The notes under the pieces: generated by a model
The model's input: the letters and a program-made list of their open reading frames with translations, nothing else
The model's database searches: none
Told to the model about the DNA's origin: nothing
From: Streptomyces tanashiensis
Lineage (GTDB): Bacteria > Actinomycetota > Actinomycetes > Streptomycetales > Streptomycetaceae
Reading direction: 5' to 3'
Assembly: GCF_014648895.1 (NCBI RefSeq)
Contig: NZ_BMRZ01000017.1
Span: forward strand, 1 to 64,000
Length of the DNA: 64,000 bases
Shown: positions 24,549 through 34,231 of the stretch, one piece after another
Layout of the letters: every line of letters starts with the position of its first letter
Numbering within the stretch: position 1 is the first letter of the stretch
Position numbers and translations under genes: made by a program

Positions 24549-26930
24549 TCAGATGGTGCGGTCGCGGCCGTCGGTGGGCGAGGCCGGGACGGGCGGGACG
24601 GTCGGCAGGGGGGTGAAGGCGAGCGGCTCGGCGTGGTTGACGGGGAAGACGGTCGGCATCGTGCCGGTGGCCCGCCCGTAGGCACAGGCGACGGCCGCCA
24701 TGGCGCCGGCGACCGCCAGCTCCCCCGCGCCGCCCGGCTTGTCGCCGCTCGGGGGCATCACGATGATCTGGAGCTCGGGCGGGGTGTTCCACTGCCGGGT
24801 GTAGAAGTACTGGTCCCAGCTGCCTTCGAGGAAGTGCCCGTCGCGCAGGTGGAGTCCCGAGGTCAGGGTGATGGCGATGCCGTCGGCGATGCCGCCCATC
24901 ATCTGGGCCTCCAGGCCGCGCGGGTTGACCGCGAGGCCGACGTCGACGGCGCAGACCACCTTGGTCACGCGCGGCCCGGTGTACGCGTTGGGGACCTTCC
25001 GCCCGGTGGTCTCGGGCCGGCAGTCGATCTCGGCGAGGATCGCGACGGCCGAGTGGTACTCGGTGTGGACGGCGATGCCCTGCGCCGTGCCGGCCGCCAT
25101 GCTCCGGCCCCACTCCCCCGCCTCGGCGACCTTGTCGAGGACGGCCCGGGCCCGCGCGTCCTTGAGGAGGCGGCGGCGCATCGCGTACCCGTCCTGGCCC
25201 ATCCGCCTGGCCAGTTCGTCCATGACGAGCTCCTGGGCGCAGCGGACGTTGGGCGAGTAGATGTTCCGCATGGAGCCGGTGTTGAAGCCCTTGTCGGTCT
25301 CGGCGAGGAGCTGGGTGGTGACGCCGAGGTGGTACGGGCTGATCTGGGTGAGCTGGAACATCGTCTGGGAGAAGGCGGCGTCGGCGACCGGGAGCCGGGC
25401 CGCCTCCGCCGTCAGGACCTCGCCGATGCCGTGCCCGAAGTCGGTGGCGACGGAGGTGTGGCGCTGCTCGTACGTGAGGACCTCGCCGAGCGAGTACGTG
25501 GCCCGGACCCGGGAGGTGGACATCGGGTGCGTACGGCCCTGGCGGAAGTCGTCGGTGCGGTGCCACATCAGCTTCACGGGCTTGCCGAGCGCCTTCGAGA
25601 TCTCGGCGGCCTCGTGGGCGGCGTCGGAGAACAGCTTGCGGCCGAAGGAGCCGCCGCCCTCGGTCACATGGACGCGGACGGCGGTGGGCGGCAGTCCGAG
25701 CTTGAGGGCGATCTGCTCCTGGGCGACGATCGGTGCCTTGAGCGAGGCCCAGATCTCCGCGGAGTCCTGACGCACATCGGCGATCGCGCAGTTGGTCTCC
25801 AGGGCGGCGTTGCTGGCGAAGTGGAAGGTGAAGCGGGCGTCGACGGCCTTGGTGAGGAGCGGCAGCGCCGGGACCACGAGGGGGAGTTCGGCGCGGCGGA
25901 GCTTCTCCAGGACCGTGGCGTCGGAGGCGCCCTCGGCGGTGCCGGGCCCCCAGTCGACGCGGAGGGCGCGGACGGCGTCGACGCACTGGCCGAAGGTGCG
26001 GCCGCGGACGGCGACGCCGGTGGAGACGGTGACGACGTCGGTGATGCCGGGCATGGCCCGCACCTCGGCGAGGTTGGCCACGGAGCGGACGGTGCCGTTG
26101 ATGGTGGGCGGGCGGCAGACCATGGTGGGCAGCGCGTCCGGCACCTGGAGGTCCATGGCGAACTTCTTGCGCCCGGTGACCGCTTCGAGGGCGTCCACCC
26201 GGCGCTGGGCGGTGCCGATGACGCGGAAGCGGTCCGGGTCCTTGAGCGTGACCTCCACCGCCGCGTCGGCGAGGGCGGCGGCCTTCACGGCCAGTTCTCC
26301 GTAGCCGAGGAGCGCGCCGGCCGGGGAGACGACGGCGCCGGCCTTCGTGGTGAGGGTCTCGACGGCGGCGCCGAGGACGAGGGAGGCGGCGTGGAGCAGG
26401 CGGCCCCGGGCGAGGGCGGCGGCGACCCGGATCGGGGTGTAGGTGGAGTAGGTGGTGTTGGAGCCGCCGGTGAGCTGGTTGAAGAGCAGCTCGGGGCGGG
26501 CGTCGGCGAGGGTGACCTTCACCTTGTCCAGGGGCAGGTCGAGTTCCTCCGCGACGATCATGGCGCTGGAGGTGGTGACGCCCTGGCCGACCTCGGCGCG
26601 GGGCAGGGCGAAGTGGGCCGTGCCGTCGGTGTCGATCCGGATGGTGATGAGGCCGCTCGTGGGCAGGGCCGCGAGCGTGAGCAGCTCGTTGAGGTCGAGC
26701 AGTTCGGCCGGGCCGGGCAGTGAGGGGATCAGCGCGGGTGCCGCCGCGGCGGCCTGACGCGGGGCGAGGGCCTCGACGCCGAGCTGGGCGGCGACGGTCA
26801 GGGTGGGCGCGGCGAGCACGTACCCGAGGAACCGGCGGCGTCCGATGCCGGGTTCGCTCCCCCGGGCCGCGCCGCCGTCCCCGGTGCCGCTCGTGTGGTG
26901 GTCGTCCCGCACGGGGTGCCGCCTCGCCAT
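24549..26930 (-). CDS. molybdopterin-binding large subunit, aldehyde/isoquinoline oxidoreductase (Tat-exported)
   Basis: The 793-residue subunit has a Tat signal near residues 31-55 (GRRRFLGYVLAAPTLTVAAQ). The molybdopterin domain carries AEVGQGVTTSS, GGSFGRKLFSD, GSMRNIYSPN, and the catalytic glutamate region PGGAGELAVAGAMAAVA. It hydroxylates an N-heterocycle or oxidises an aldehyde, with water as oxygen source. Its arrangement of large before small subunit fits the IorAB-like group. Substrate unknown. Confidence 0.9.
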   Translation of the reverse strand: MARRHPVRDDHHTSGTGDGGAARGSEPGIGRRRFLGYVLAAPTLTVAAQLGVEALAPRQAAAAAPALIPSLPGPAELLDLNELLTLAALPTSGLITIRIDTDGTAHFALPRAEVGQGVTTSSAMIVAEELDLPLDKVKVTLADARPELLFNQLTGGSNTTYSTYTPIRVAAALARGRLLHAASLVLGAAVETLTTKAGAVVSPAGALLGYGELAVKAAALADAAVEVTLKDPDRFRVIGTAQRRVDALEAVTGRKKFAMDLQVPDALPTMVCRPPTINGTVRSVANLAEVRAMPGITDVVTVSTGVAVRGRTFGQCVDAVRALRVDWGPGTAEGASDATVLEKLRRAELPLVVPALPLLTKAVDARFTFHFASNAALETNCAIADVRQDSAEIWASLKAPIVAQEQIALKLGLPPTAVRVHVTEGGGSFGRKLFSDAAHEAAEISKALGKPVKLMWHRTDDFRQGRTHPMSTSRVRATYSLGEVLTYEQRHTSVATDFGHGIGEVLTAEAARLPVADAAFSQTMFQLTQISPYHLGVTTQLLAETDKGFNTGSMRNIYSPNVRCAQELVMDELARRMGQDGYAMRRRLLKDARARAVLDKVAEAGEWGRSMAAGTAQGIAVHTEYHSAVAILAEIDCRPETTGRKVPNAYTGPRVTKVVCAVDVGLAVNPRGLEAQMMGGIADGIAITLTSGLHLRDGHFLEGSWDQYFYTRQWNTPPELQIIVMPPSGDKPGGAGELAVAGAMAAVACAYGRATGTMPTVFPVNHAEPLAFTPLPTVPPVPASPTDGRDRTI

Positions 26931-27116
26931 TCGGTGTGCCCTTTCGCCATGGACCCGGCCCGCTACTGCCGAGTATTCTCAGTGGCGACGATCATCGCGC
27001 ATACGCGGGACGGCGGGGAGCCGTTCGACGTGGACGTCTTGTGGGGGACGTCTCACGCGGACGCCGTGGCGGCGACGCCGTGGGGGTCCGTCCCAGCGTC
27101 GTCATAGGGTCCCGCC

Positions 27117-27842
27117 ATGACCGAAGCCGCGCACGTCACCGCCGCCCACCACCCGACCGAAGCCGAACACGGCGCACCCGCCCACCGCCCGGCCGAAGCC
27201 GCGCACACCGCGGCCACCCGCCGCTCCTACGACACCGTCGCCGTCGACTACGAGAGGCTGCTCGCGGACCAGTTGGCGACGACGCCGCTGGACCGGGCGA
27301 TGATCGCCGGCTTCGTGGAGAAGGTGGAGGCGGCGGGCGGGCCGCGCACGATCGGCGACCTCGGGTGCGGGACGGGCCGGGTGACCTCCCATCTGCGGGA
27401 CCTCGGTGCCGAGGCCTTCGGCGTCGACCTGTCGCCCGGGATGGTCGCGGTCGCCCGGGACACCTACCCGGGCCTGCGCTTCGAGGTCGGTTCGATGACC
27501 GCGCTCGCCCTGTCCGACGGCTCGCTCGGCGGGGTCCTCTCCTGGTACTCGACGGTGCACATGCCGGAGGACGAACTCTCCGCCTGCTTCGCCGAGTTCC
27601 ACCGGGTCCTCGCGCCCGGCGGACACGCGCTGATCGCTTTCAAGGTGGGGGACGAGCGGGTACGCCTGGAGCGGGCGTACGGACACGAGGTCACCCTCGA
27701 CGTGTACCGCTGGTCACCCGACCGTCTCGCGGGACTTCTGTCCGCGGCGGGTCTCGTCGAGTCGGCTCGCCTGGTGAGGGAGCCGGACCCCGCGGAGCGC
27801 ACGCCGCAGGCCTTCCTGCTGGCGCGCAGGCCGCGCGGCTGA
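27117..27842 (+). CDS. class I SAM-dependent methyltransferase
   Basis: The 241-residue enzyme has the SAM motif IGDLGCGTGRVTSHL, the acidic residue in FGVDLSPGMV, and the later VLAPGGHALIAFK. The first 35 residues are histidine/alanine-rich with repeated THxPAEA-like units and look disordered. Substrate unknown. Confidence 0.9.
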   Translation: MTEAAHVTAAHHPTEAEHGAPAHRPAEAAHTAATRRSYDTVAVDYERLLADQLATTPLDRAMIAGFVEKVEAAGGPRTIGDLGCGTGRVTSHLRDLGAEAFGVDLSPGMVAVARDTYPGLRFEVGSMTALALSDGSLGGVLSWYSTVHMPEDELSACFAEFHRVLAPGGHALIAFKVGDERVRLERAYGHEVTLDVYRWSPDRLAGLLSAAGLVESARLVREPDPAERTPQAFLLARRPRG

Positions 27843-28115
27843 GCCGGGTCGCGCGGGGCCGGGTCGCATGTCCGAGGCACGGCCGCGGAGGCGCGCGACG
27901 GGGCGGAGGCGGGCGCCCGAGCGGAGCTGGGCCCGGGAGATCCGGGCGCGCTGGCCGCCGCCCGCGATCATCGCGTTGACGGAGACCATCGGGTCGCCCC
28001 CGACCGACCTGGCGAGCAGCGCGCCGACGACCAGCGGGCCGAGGGCCACCACGAGGGCCGTGCCGGTGGCGGTGACGTGCTGGAGGCGGCGTGCGCGTCG
28101 GGCGTCGAAGGTCAT
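27714..28115 (-). CDS. small hypothetical membrane protein, overlapping the methyltransferase tail
   Basis: The frame encodes 133 residues with one hydrophobic helix (GTALVVALGPLVVGALLA) and a basic, proline/arginine-rich tail. Codon third positions are strongly G/C from the start to about 27870, which supports coding. The last 43 codons overlap the convergent methyltransferase gene and look like readthrough. The true end may have been lost by truncation. Confidence 0.4.
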   Translation of the reverse strand: MTFDARRARRLQHVTATGTALVVALGPLVVGALLARSVGGDPMVSVNAMIAGGGQRARISRAQLRSGARLRPVARLRGRASDMRPGPARPGSAARPARQQEGLRRALRGVRLPHQASRLDETRRGQKSRETVG

Positions 28116-28328
28116 GACCCCAGTCCATCAGCGGGCGGCGGCCGCCGTATCGGTCGACGTACTCAGCCTCCGGTACCGCGCTACTCAGATGTGATCACGC
28201 ACGGGTCCCCGAGGGCTCCCGCACCGGCTCCGCTTCGGAGATCCTCGGGGGGAGCGAACGCGCCTGGCGTTCCCGGGGCTGGACGTGGAGGCGGGGCGAC
28301 CGTGACGACGGAGACGAAGGAGACAGGG

Positions 28329-29075
28329 GTGGCGTGCGGGGCACCCGCCGTCCTCGTGGTGCAGCACGAGGAGGACGCCGGGCCCGGCCTCGTCGGCGAG
28401 CACCTGGCGGGGACCGGGCTCCGCCTCGACGTGATCCGCGCGTGGGAGGGCGAGGCGCTCCCGGAGAGCCTCGGCGGCCACGCGGGGCTGATCGTCCTCG
28501 GCGGGTCCGTGAACTGCGAGGACGACGAGTCCGCGCCCTGGCTCCCCGGGGTCCGTACGCTCGTCCGCGAGGCCGTGGCCGGGGAGGTGCCGCTGCTCGG
28601 GATATGCCTGGGCGGGCAGATCGTCGCCCACGCGCTGGGCGGTTCGGTGGCGCGGCGGGTCCAGGGGCCCGAGGTCGGTGCCGTACCGCTGCGCAGGCTG
28701 CCGGCCGCCGAGGGCGACCCGGTGCTCGGCGGGGTGCCGGAGGGCGCCCCCGCGGCGCAGTGGCACTGGGACGAGGTGGACCGCCTCCCGGCCGGCGCCG
28801 TGCCGCTGCTGTCCGGCGACGACTGCCCGTACCAGGCGTTCCGGGTCGGGAGCGTGGGCTGGGCCCTGCAGTTCCACCCCGAGGCGGGCGGCGAGACGGT
28901 CGCGTCGTGGGCGGTCGGCGACGCCGAGCACCTCCGCGCGGCGGGCGTCGACCGGGAGGCCGCGGTGGGGTCGGTACGGGAGGCGGAGCCGGAACTCCGC
29001 GCGGTCTGGGGGGCGGTGTCCGAGGCCTGGGGCTCGGTCGTCCGTGCCCACGCGGGCGCGTCGCGGGGCGTCTGA
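28329..29075 (+). CDS. class I glutamine amidotransferase-like protein
   Basis: A 248-residue protein with the nucleophilic cysteine (residue 93) in LLGICLGGQIVAHALGG and the catalytic histidine in WALQFHPEAGG. Stand-alone proteins of this type often act on glutamylated amines or as GMP-synthase-like amidases. The GTG at 28329 has AAGGAG at ideal spacing; a GTG nine codons upstream is weaker. Confidence 0.85.
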   Translation: MACGAPAVLVVQHEEDAGPGLVGEHLAGTGLRLDVIRAWEGEALPESLGGHAGLIVLGGSVNCEDDESAPWLPGVRTLVREAVAGEVPLLGICLGGQIVAHALGGSVARRVQGPEVGAVPLRRLPAAEGDPVLGGVPEGAPAAQWHWDEVDRLPAGAVPLLSGDDCPYQAFRVGSVGWALQFHPEAGGETVASWAVGDAEHLRAAGVDREAAVGSVREAEPELRAVWGAVSEAWGSVVRAHAGASRGV

Positions 29076-29144
29076 GTCCCGGGTCCCGCCGCCCCGGCGC
29101 GTACCGTACGAGCACACGCACGTGAACGAAGGAGCTTCGCCGCC

Positions 29145-29582
29145 ATGGCCGACTACCGGATCGAGACCGTCCGCACCGGGTACCGGAACTGGACCGCCCG
29201 CAACGACCGGGGCGCGGAGGTCCGGATGGCCGCCGCCGACGACGCGGACGCGCAGCCCTCGTTCACCCCGGTCGAGTTGCTGCTGGCGGCGATGGGCGGC
29301 TGTGGCGGCCTCGTCATCGACCGGACGGCACGGGCGGTGGACCACGACGACCTGCGGATCGTGGTGGAGTCGGTGTCGGGTCCCGAGGACGACGGCCGGG
29401 TGGGCCGGATCCGGGTGAGCTACGAGTTCGACCTGCCGGACAACAACCCGAAGGCGGCGGAGGTCTTCGCCCGGGGCGTGCGCCTGACGCACGAGAAGTT
29501 CTGCACGGTCAGCCGGACCGTGGAGCACGGCGCACGCGTGGAGGCGATCCTGCCGGACGGCACGGTCGGCTTCGAGGGCTGA
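29145..29582 (+). CDS. OsmC family peroxiredoxin-like protein
   Basis: The 145-residue protein has the two OsmC cysteines, C53 in AAMGGCGGLV and C120 in THEKFCTVSRT, and the motif FTPVELLLAAMGGC. OsmC/Ohr proteins reduce organic hydroperoxides with dithiols. ATG with GAAGGAGC upstream. It ends 22 bases from the convergent RraA-like gene. Confidence 0.9.
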   Translation: MADYRIETVRTGYRNWTARNDRGAEVRMAAADDADAQPSFTPVELLLAAMGGCGGLVIDRTARAVDHDDLRIVVESVSGPEDDGRVGRIRVSYEFDLPDNNPKAAEVFARGVRLTHEKFCTVSRTVEHGARVEAILPDGTVGFEG

Positions 29583-29604
29583 CCCGCCGCCCCGGGTGCC
29601 CGGG

Positions 29605-30297
29605 TCACTCCTCGATCGCGCCGCCGATCCGGCGCAGGTGCCGGCGGAAGGTGTACGAGGGGTCCTCGGCGCGGCCCGCGAGGTACGCGTCGAACCGGGT
29701 CTGCGCGCGCAGGGTCTCCCCCGCCCTGATCCGGCGGGCCTGTTCCCGCTCGGTGCGGAAGAGGGCCCGGGCGGCTTCCAGGACGGCGTCCGCGCGTGCG
29801 GCCGCCACGAAGACCACGCCGTCGTCGTCCCCGAAGACCATGTCGGCGGCGGTCACCTCGTGGTCGCCGCACCGCGCGGCCGTCAGCGCGTCCGGGTCCC
29901 GGTCGTCGAGGCGCACGGGGCCGGGCGCGTACCGTCCGTACGAGAAGACGGGCAGGCCGATCTCGACCAGGTCCGGGGTGTCACGGTGCAGCCCCCAGAC
30001 GACGAGCCCGGCGACGCCGGCGGCCTCCGCCTCCAGGACGGCGAGGTCGCCGACGCAGGCCTCGTCGCGGCGGCCCGCGTTGTCGACGACGAGGACGTCC
30101 CCGGGTGCGGCGTGCGCGAAGGCCTCCAGGAAGACGTCCACGCTCCCGTAGTGGCGTGCGGGCAGCACCCGCCCGGCGACGCGCTGCCCGGCGACGACGG
30201 GCAGGATCCCGGCGGGCGCGGCGCGCAGCGGTTCCCCGAGCCGCACACAGGCGTCGGCGATCAGCGGGGTGGAGAGGCCGGCGAAGTCCTCGGTCAT
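29605..30297 (-). CDS. RraA-like protein (HMG/CHA aldolase family)
   Basis: A 230-residue protein of the RraA/4-carboxy-4-hydroxy-2-oxoadipate aldolase family, with STPLIADACVRLG near the N-terminus, GDVLVVDNAGRRDEACVGDL, and the metal/substrate pair R-D in VVWGLHRDTPDL. The extra 30 or so residues at the C-terminus are basic. True aldolase activity or RNase E inhibition cannot be told apart; an actinobacterial metabolic role is more likely. Confidence 0.85.
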   Translation of the reverse strand: MTEDFAGLSTPLIADACVRLGEPLRAAPAGILPVVAGQRVAGRVLPARHYGSVDVFLEAFAHAAPGDVLVVDNAGRRDEACVGDLAVLEAEAAGVAGLVVWGLHRDTPDLVEIGLPVFSYGRYAPGPVRLDDRDPDALTAARCGDHEVTAADMVFGDDDGVVFVAAARADAVLEAARALFRTEREQARRIRAGETLRAQTRFDAYLAGRAEDPSYTFRRHLRRIGGAIEE

Positions 30298-30415
30298 CTG
30301 GGATCCGATCCGTCCGTGGCGGGTGCGGTGGGCCGGACCGATGCTAGGCGCCGTTCTGCCGGGGCCGCCGTAATTCCCTCGACATCGGCCACGGTGATCG
30401 GGGAGGCTTCGCGCG

Positions 30416-30922
30416 ATGACCAGAATCGACGACACACCGCCCGCGTGGGACGAGCGCACGCAGCTCACCTCGTTCCTCGACTACGCCCGTGACACCGCCC
30501 GCGCCAAGTGCGAGGGCGTCTCCGCGGAGAACGCCCGCAAGGCGCTCCTGCCGGGCTCGCCGCTGATGACCCTGAGCGGACTGATCAACCACCTCCGCTG
30601 GGTCGAGTACTACTGGTTCCGGGTGGTCTTCCTCGGCGAGGAGGACCTGGGCCCCTGGACGGAGGACGACCCCGACCGCGAGATGCGCGTCGCCGTCGAC
30701 TTCCCGCTCTCCCAGCTGCTCGACGAGTACGCCGAGGAGAGCGCCCGCCACCGCGAACTGGTCGCCGGCAGCAGCCTGGACGACAAGGCCCGGCGGACCG
30801 TCCGCAGCGGCGTCCACGTCGACCTGCGCTGGATCCTCCTCCACCTCACCGAGGAGACGGCCCGCCACAACGGCCATCTCGACATCCTGCGCGAGCTCCT
30901 CGACGGCACGACCGGCGACTAG
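30416..30922 (+). CDS. DinB-like DUF664 family protein
   Basis: The 168-residue protein has the four-helix DinB pattern with metal-ligand histidines in LINHLRWVEYYWF and LLHLTEETARHNGHLDILRE. Members of this family include mycothiol- or bacillithiol-dependent S-transferases; many are uncharacterised. ATG with GGGAGG upstream. Confidence 0.88.
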   Translation: MTRIDDTPPAWDERTQLTSFLDYARDTARAKCEGVSAENARKALLPGSPLMTLSGLINHLRWVEYYWFRVVFLGEEDLGPWTEDDPDREMRVAVDFPLSQLLDEYAEESARHRELVAGSSLDDKARRTVRSGVHVDLRWILLHLTEETARHNGHLDILRELLDGTTGD

Positions 30923-30940
30923 GAACTCCCCGGGCCGGAG

Positions 30941-31224
30941 CTACCCGACCGTGACGTGGGCCAGGGCCCAGGACGTGTGGTCGAAGGAGGTCTTGGCGTT
31001 GGCGTCCGAGACCTCCAGGCGCAGGACGCGGACGCCCCGGACGTCGAGGTCCACCGGGACGGGGCCGGTGGCGGCGGGGTGACCTGCCACGTGGTGGTGA
31101 GCCGCGCGCCGGGTGCGAGCTGCCCTGCGGTGGTGGCCGTGGTGGCCGGCAGGCGGCGGGTGCGGGTGGCGGACGTCGTCCGAACAGCGGTCCCTGGTAC
31201 GGGATTCGGCTGTCGGTCGATCAT
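30941..31224 (-). pseudogene. relic of an NEW3/NPCBM carbohydrate-binding protein (glycosidase tail)
   Basis: In one minus frame the text GQLAPGARLTTTWQVTPP matches the end of an NEW3 domain. About 50 bases later a different frame reads VDLDVRGVRVLRLEVSDAN and FDHTSWALAHVTVG before a TAG at 30941. This is the end of an NPCBM domain, as found in alpha-galactosidases. The frame change and missing middle mark it as a decayed 3' fragment. No catalytic part remains. Confidence 0.6.
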
Positions 31225-31298
31225 CGGCGCACCCGCCCCGGGGAACCATGCACGGCGCGTGAAGAACGTGTGACACGGTCCCGGGGCGGCCGCCCCGC

Positions 31299-32741
31299 TC
31301 AGTCGAGCCAGAGTGCGCGGACCCGGTTCACGGGGTCGGCGGCGATCCGGGGCTCCGCGTCCCAGATCTTCGTGGCGCGCTCCTCCGCGGTGTAGCGCGG
31401 CCAGTCGGCGCCCGGGTCCTGGTCGGTGACGAAGGCGACCCATGCCCGGTGCATCGCGTCGGCGAGTGCCCGCGGCGGCTCGTCCCCGGCGACGGCCGCG
31501 ACCCCTTCGGCGTCCAGGACGTCGAAGGCGAAGGGCAGGTCCAGGCAGTGGAAGGCGAGGCCGAGGGCGGGCGAAGGCCAGCGGAACTCGTAGAACCAGG
31601 TGGGACGTCCGAGAGCGGCGCGGGCGTCCGCGACGGCGAGGTTGGGGGCGCGGAAGACGGTGTCCGTCAGCGCCTGGCCGAAGTACCGCTCCTCGCCGGC
31701 CGCCGCGTACGCCTCGGCGAAGGCGTCCGCCCGGGCGGGGTCCAGGCCGAGCCCGGCGAGGAGGACGGGCAGCGGCGGGCCGTCGGGGCCGGGCGCGGGG
31801 AACATCGAGAACTCGTCCTCGGTGAAGCCGAGCATCAGCGGTACGCCGGCTCCCGCCTCGCCCGTCGTCAGGGCGTCCAGGACGGGTACGGGGATCAGCT
31901 CGCCGTCGGCGAAGGGGGCGAGGGCCAGCATCGGCGGCAGGCCCTCGCGGTCCGGGCCCGGCTCGGACATGCGGTCCTGGAGGTCGAGGAGCTCGTCGTC
32001 CGTCAGGTCGCGTAGGGCGGCGACGGTGGCCGGGACGCCCGTGCGGGAGGTGAGGAGGCGGGCCGCGGCGCGGGCCACCTCGGGGCCGTCGGGCCGCATG
32101 ACGGCACCGGAGACGGAGAGCGCGCCCCGGAACAGGCCCTTCGCCGACGGAACCGCGAGCAGGGTCTGCACCGCACCACCACCCGCCGACTGACCGGCGA
32201 TCGTGACCTTCGCCGGATCACCGCCGAACGCTTCGATGTTGTCCCGCACCCACTCCAGGGCCGCGATCCAGTCCCGCACACCCCGGTTGTCCGGAGCGCC
32301 CTCCAGGTGCAGGAACCCCTCGATCCCGAGCCGGTAGCCGACCGAGACCAGGACGACACCGTCCCGGTTGAACGCGGACCCGTCGTACCACGGACTCGCC
32401 GCCGAACCCGCCACGTACCCGCCGCCGTGGATCCAGACCAGCACCGGCAGTCCCGCCCCCGGAGCGACGTCGGGCGTGAACACGTTCAGGTTCAGCACCC
32501 CCTCACCCGGGATCGACGGCTCCGGGATCGTGGTGACCTCCGCGAAGGGGCGACGCTGAGCCGTCGGCCCGTACGCGGTGGCGTCCAGCGGCTCCGACCA
32601 CGCCTCCGGCTCCACCGGCGCGGCGAACCGCAGCTCACCCACCGGCGGCTGCGCGTACGGGATGCCCAGGAACCGCAGACTGCCGTCCGCACGGCGCTCG
32701 CCGCGCACGGGTCCTCGGGCGGTGGTGACGATGGTGCTCAT
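31299..32741 (-). CDS. carboxylesterase type B
   Basis: The 480-residue esterase has the oxyanion motif WIHGGGYVAGS (HGGG at 105-108), the nucleophile S185 in IAGQSAGGGA, an acidic residue in LMLGFTEDEFS and the histidine in LGLAFHCLDLPFAF. It hydrolyses carboxylic esters; cytoplasmic. ATG with GGAG. An ACACGTGT palindrome beside TTGACA at 32804-32816 lies in its promoter region. Confidence 0.92.
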   Translation of the reverse strand: MSTIVTTARGPVRGERRADGSLRFLGIPYAQPPVGELRFAAPVEPEAWSEPLDATAYGPTAQRRPFAEVTTIPEPSIPGEGVLNLNVFTPDVAPGAGLPVLVWIHGGGYVAGSAASPWYDGSAFNRDGVVLVSVGYRLGIEGFLHLEGAPDNRGVRDWIAALEWVRDNIEAFGGDPAKVTIAGQSAGGGAVQTLLAVPSAKGLFRGALSVSGAVMRPDGPEVARAAARLLTSRTGVPATVAALRDLTDDELLDLQDRMSEPGPDREGLPPMLALAPFADGELIPVPVLDALTTGEAGAGVPLMLGFTEDEFSMFPAPGPDGPPLPVLLAGLGLDPARADAFAEAYAAAGEERYFGQALTDTVFRAPNLAVADARAALGRPTWFYEFRWPSPALGLAFHCLDLPFAFDVLDAEGVAAVAGDEPPRALADAMHRAWVAFVTDQDPGADWPRYTAEERATKIWDAEPRIAADPVNRVRALWLD

Positions 32742-32894
32742 GGGGTGCTGCTCCTTCTGCGCGGGCTCACGGGGCCGGAGAATGAGCCTGTCATCGCCTA
32801 CTTACACGTGTCAATCCTCTGGGCGGCGGCAGCCCGGCCCCTAGACTCGGAAGCTCGTGACAGACCCGCGGGTCCAGGGGGAAGGCGGCCGGCG

Positions 32895-33260
32895 ATGAGG
32901 TGGGATCCCGATGCCGTGGTGGGGGTGCTCGTCGCCCTGCTCGGGGTGGGTCTCGTGACCGCCGGGGTGGTCTGGAAGGGCCGCGCGGTGAGGCCGTTCG
33001 CCGCGTCGCGGGCGCGCTCCGTCGCCCAGCGGGAGTACGCCCGGGACCTCCAGCGGGCCGCCGATCACGTGATCGCGGCGGCCCGCGGCTCCGCCGGCGA
33101 GGGCGAGCCGGCGATCGTCACCGTCGAGGCGGTGCGGCGCATGACCGAGGAACGGTACGGCTACACCGGAGTGGAGCGGCGGCACGCGGCGGCGGCGCTC
33201 CGCCGCCGGTTCGAGCACGGGCGGTGCGCCGCCGACTGCGTCACGGACGCCTTCGGGTGA
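32895..33260 (+). CDS. small hypothetical protein with one N-terminal transmembrane helix
   Basis: A 121-residue protein with an N-terminal helix VVGVLVALLGVGLVTAGVVW, followed by a basic helical region (ASRARSVAQREYARDLQRAA) and two cysteines near the end (CAADCV). Conserved-type Streptomyces membrane protein of unknown role. It ends ten bases from the convergent oxidoreductase gene. Confidence 0.6.
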   Translation: MRWDPDAVVGVLVALLGVGLVTAGVVWKGRAVRPFAASRARSVAQREYARDLQRAADHVIAAARGSAGEGEPAIVTVEAVRRMTEERYGYTGVERRHAAAALRRRFEHGRCAADCVTDAFG

Positions 33261-33269
33261 TGATCCCGC

Positions 33270-34217
33270 TCAGGCGACGCGGAGCACGCTCTTGCCGTGG
33301 GTCACGCCCTCGGCGAGGTGCCGCACGGCGAGGTCCAGGTCCCCGAGGGCGTACTCGGCGGTGATGTCGAGGCGGACCGCGCCGTCCGCGATGTGCCCGA
33401 GTGCGCGGCGGGCGCTGTCGGCGAGCCGCTCGGGGTCGGTGCGGGCGAGCAGGTTGCTGTTGTAGGTGAGGAGCGACGCGCCACGGCCGAGGAGGTCGTT
33501 CGCGTCGGCGAGGACGGGTTCGTGCGGGGCGAGGCTGCCGTACGCCACCAGGCGGCCGTGCGCGGCGAGCCGTTCGAGGCCGGCGGTGCGGGTGGGGCCG
33601 CCGACCGGGTCGAGGACGACGTCGGGCCGCTCCTCGTCCAGGCCGGCCGGGAACTCCTCACGGAGCAGGAGCCGGTCGTACCCGAACTGCCCGGCGTAGG
33701 CGGCCCTTTCGGCGGTGCCGACCACGCCGACGACGCGGCGGGCGCCGGCGAGGCGGGCGAACTGGGCGGCGAGGGTGCCGACGGAGCCCGCGGCGGCGTG
33801 GATCAGCACGTTCTCGCCGGGCAGCACCCGCGCGACGGTGTTGATCAGGTCGTAGGCGGTCGGCGCGCCCCAGCCGAGGCCCGCGGCGGTCCGCAGCGGC
33901 AGGTCGCCGATGTCGAGGGCGAGCGCGGCGGGCGCCAGGACCACTTCGGCGCAGGCGCCCGAGGTGGTGAGGGCGGTGACGGCCTCGCCGACCCGGCGGG
34001 GGTCGACACCCTCGCCGACGGCGACGATGTGCCCCGACGCCTCGAAGCCGGGGACGAAGGGACGCGGTACGGGGAAGTGGCCGGCCCGGACCATGGCGTC
34101 GCCCCACTGGATCCCGGCGTAGGCCACGCGGATCGCCACCTGGCCCGGGCCGGGGACGGGTTCGTCGCGTTCGGCGACGCGGTAGTGGTCGTCGGCGTCG
34201 AGGACGACAGCCTTCAT
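33270..34217 (-). CDS. zinc-independent quinone oxidoreductase-like MDR protein
   Basis: The 315-residue protein has the GroES-like part (YAGIQWGDAMVRAGHFP, FVPGFEASGHIVAVGEGV), a Rossmann region VLIHAAAGSVGTLAAQFARL and the usual QOR end. The zinc-ligand cysteines of alcohol dehydrogenases are absent. It likely reduces quinones or enones with NADPH. The promoter TTGACT-N17-TACCGT lies inside the double operator shared with the divergent MarR gene. Confidence 0.9.
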   Translation of the reverse strand: MKAVVLDADDHYRVAERDEPVPGPGQVAIRVAYAGIQWGDAMVRAGHFPVPRPFVPGFEASGHIVAVGEGVDPRRVGEAVTALTTSGACAEVVLAPAALALDIGDLPLRTAAGLGWGAPTAYDLINTVARVLPGENVLIHAAAGSVGTLAAQFARLAGARRVVGVVGTAERAAYAGQFGYDRLLLREEFPAGLDEERPDVVLDPVGGPTRTAGLERLAAHGRLVAYGSLAPHEPVLADANDLLGRGASLLTYNSNLLARTDPERLADSARRALGHIADGAVRLDITAEYALGDLDLAVRHLAEGVTHGKSVLRVA

Positions 34218-34231
34218 GATGACAGCCCCCT

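Noticed and set aside
26949..27107. Plus-strand frame of 52 codons before the methyltransferase
   Set aside because: No ribosome site, mixed third-position bases and no recognisable motif.
31282..31297. Palindrome CGGGGCGGCCGCCCCG as a terminator
   Set aside because: It has no loop bases and is ordinary GC-rich sequence.
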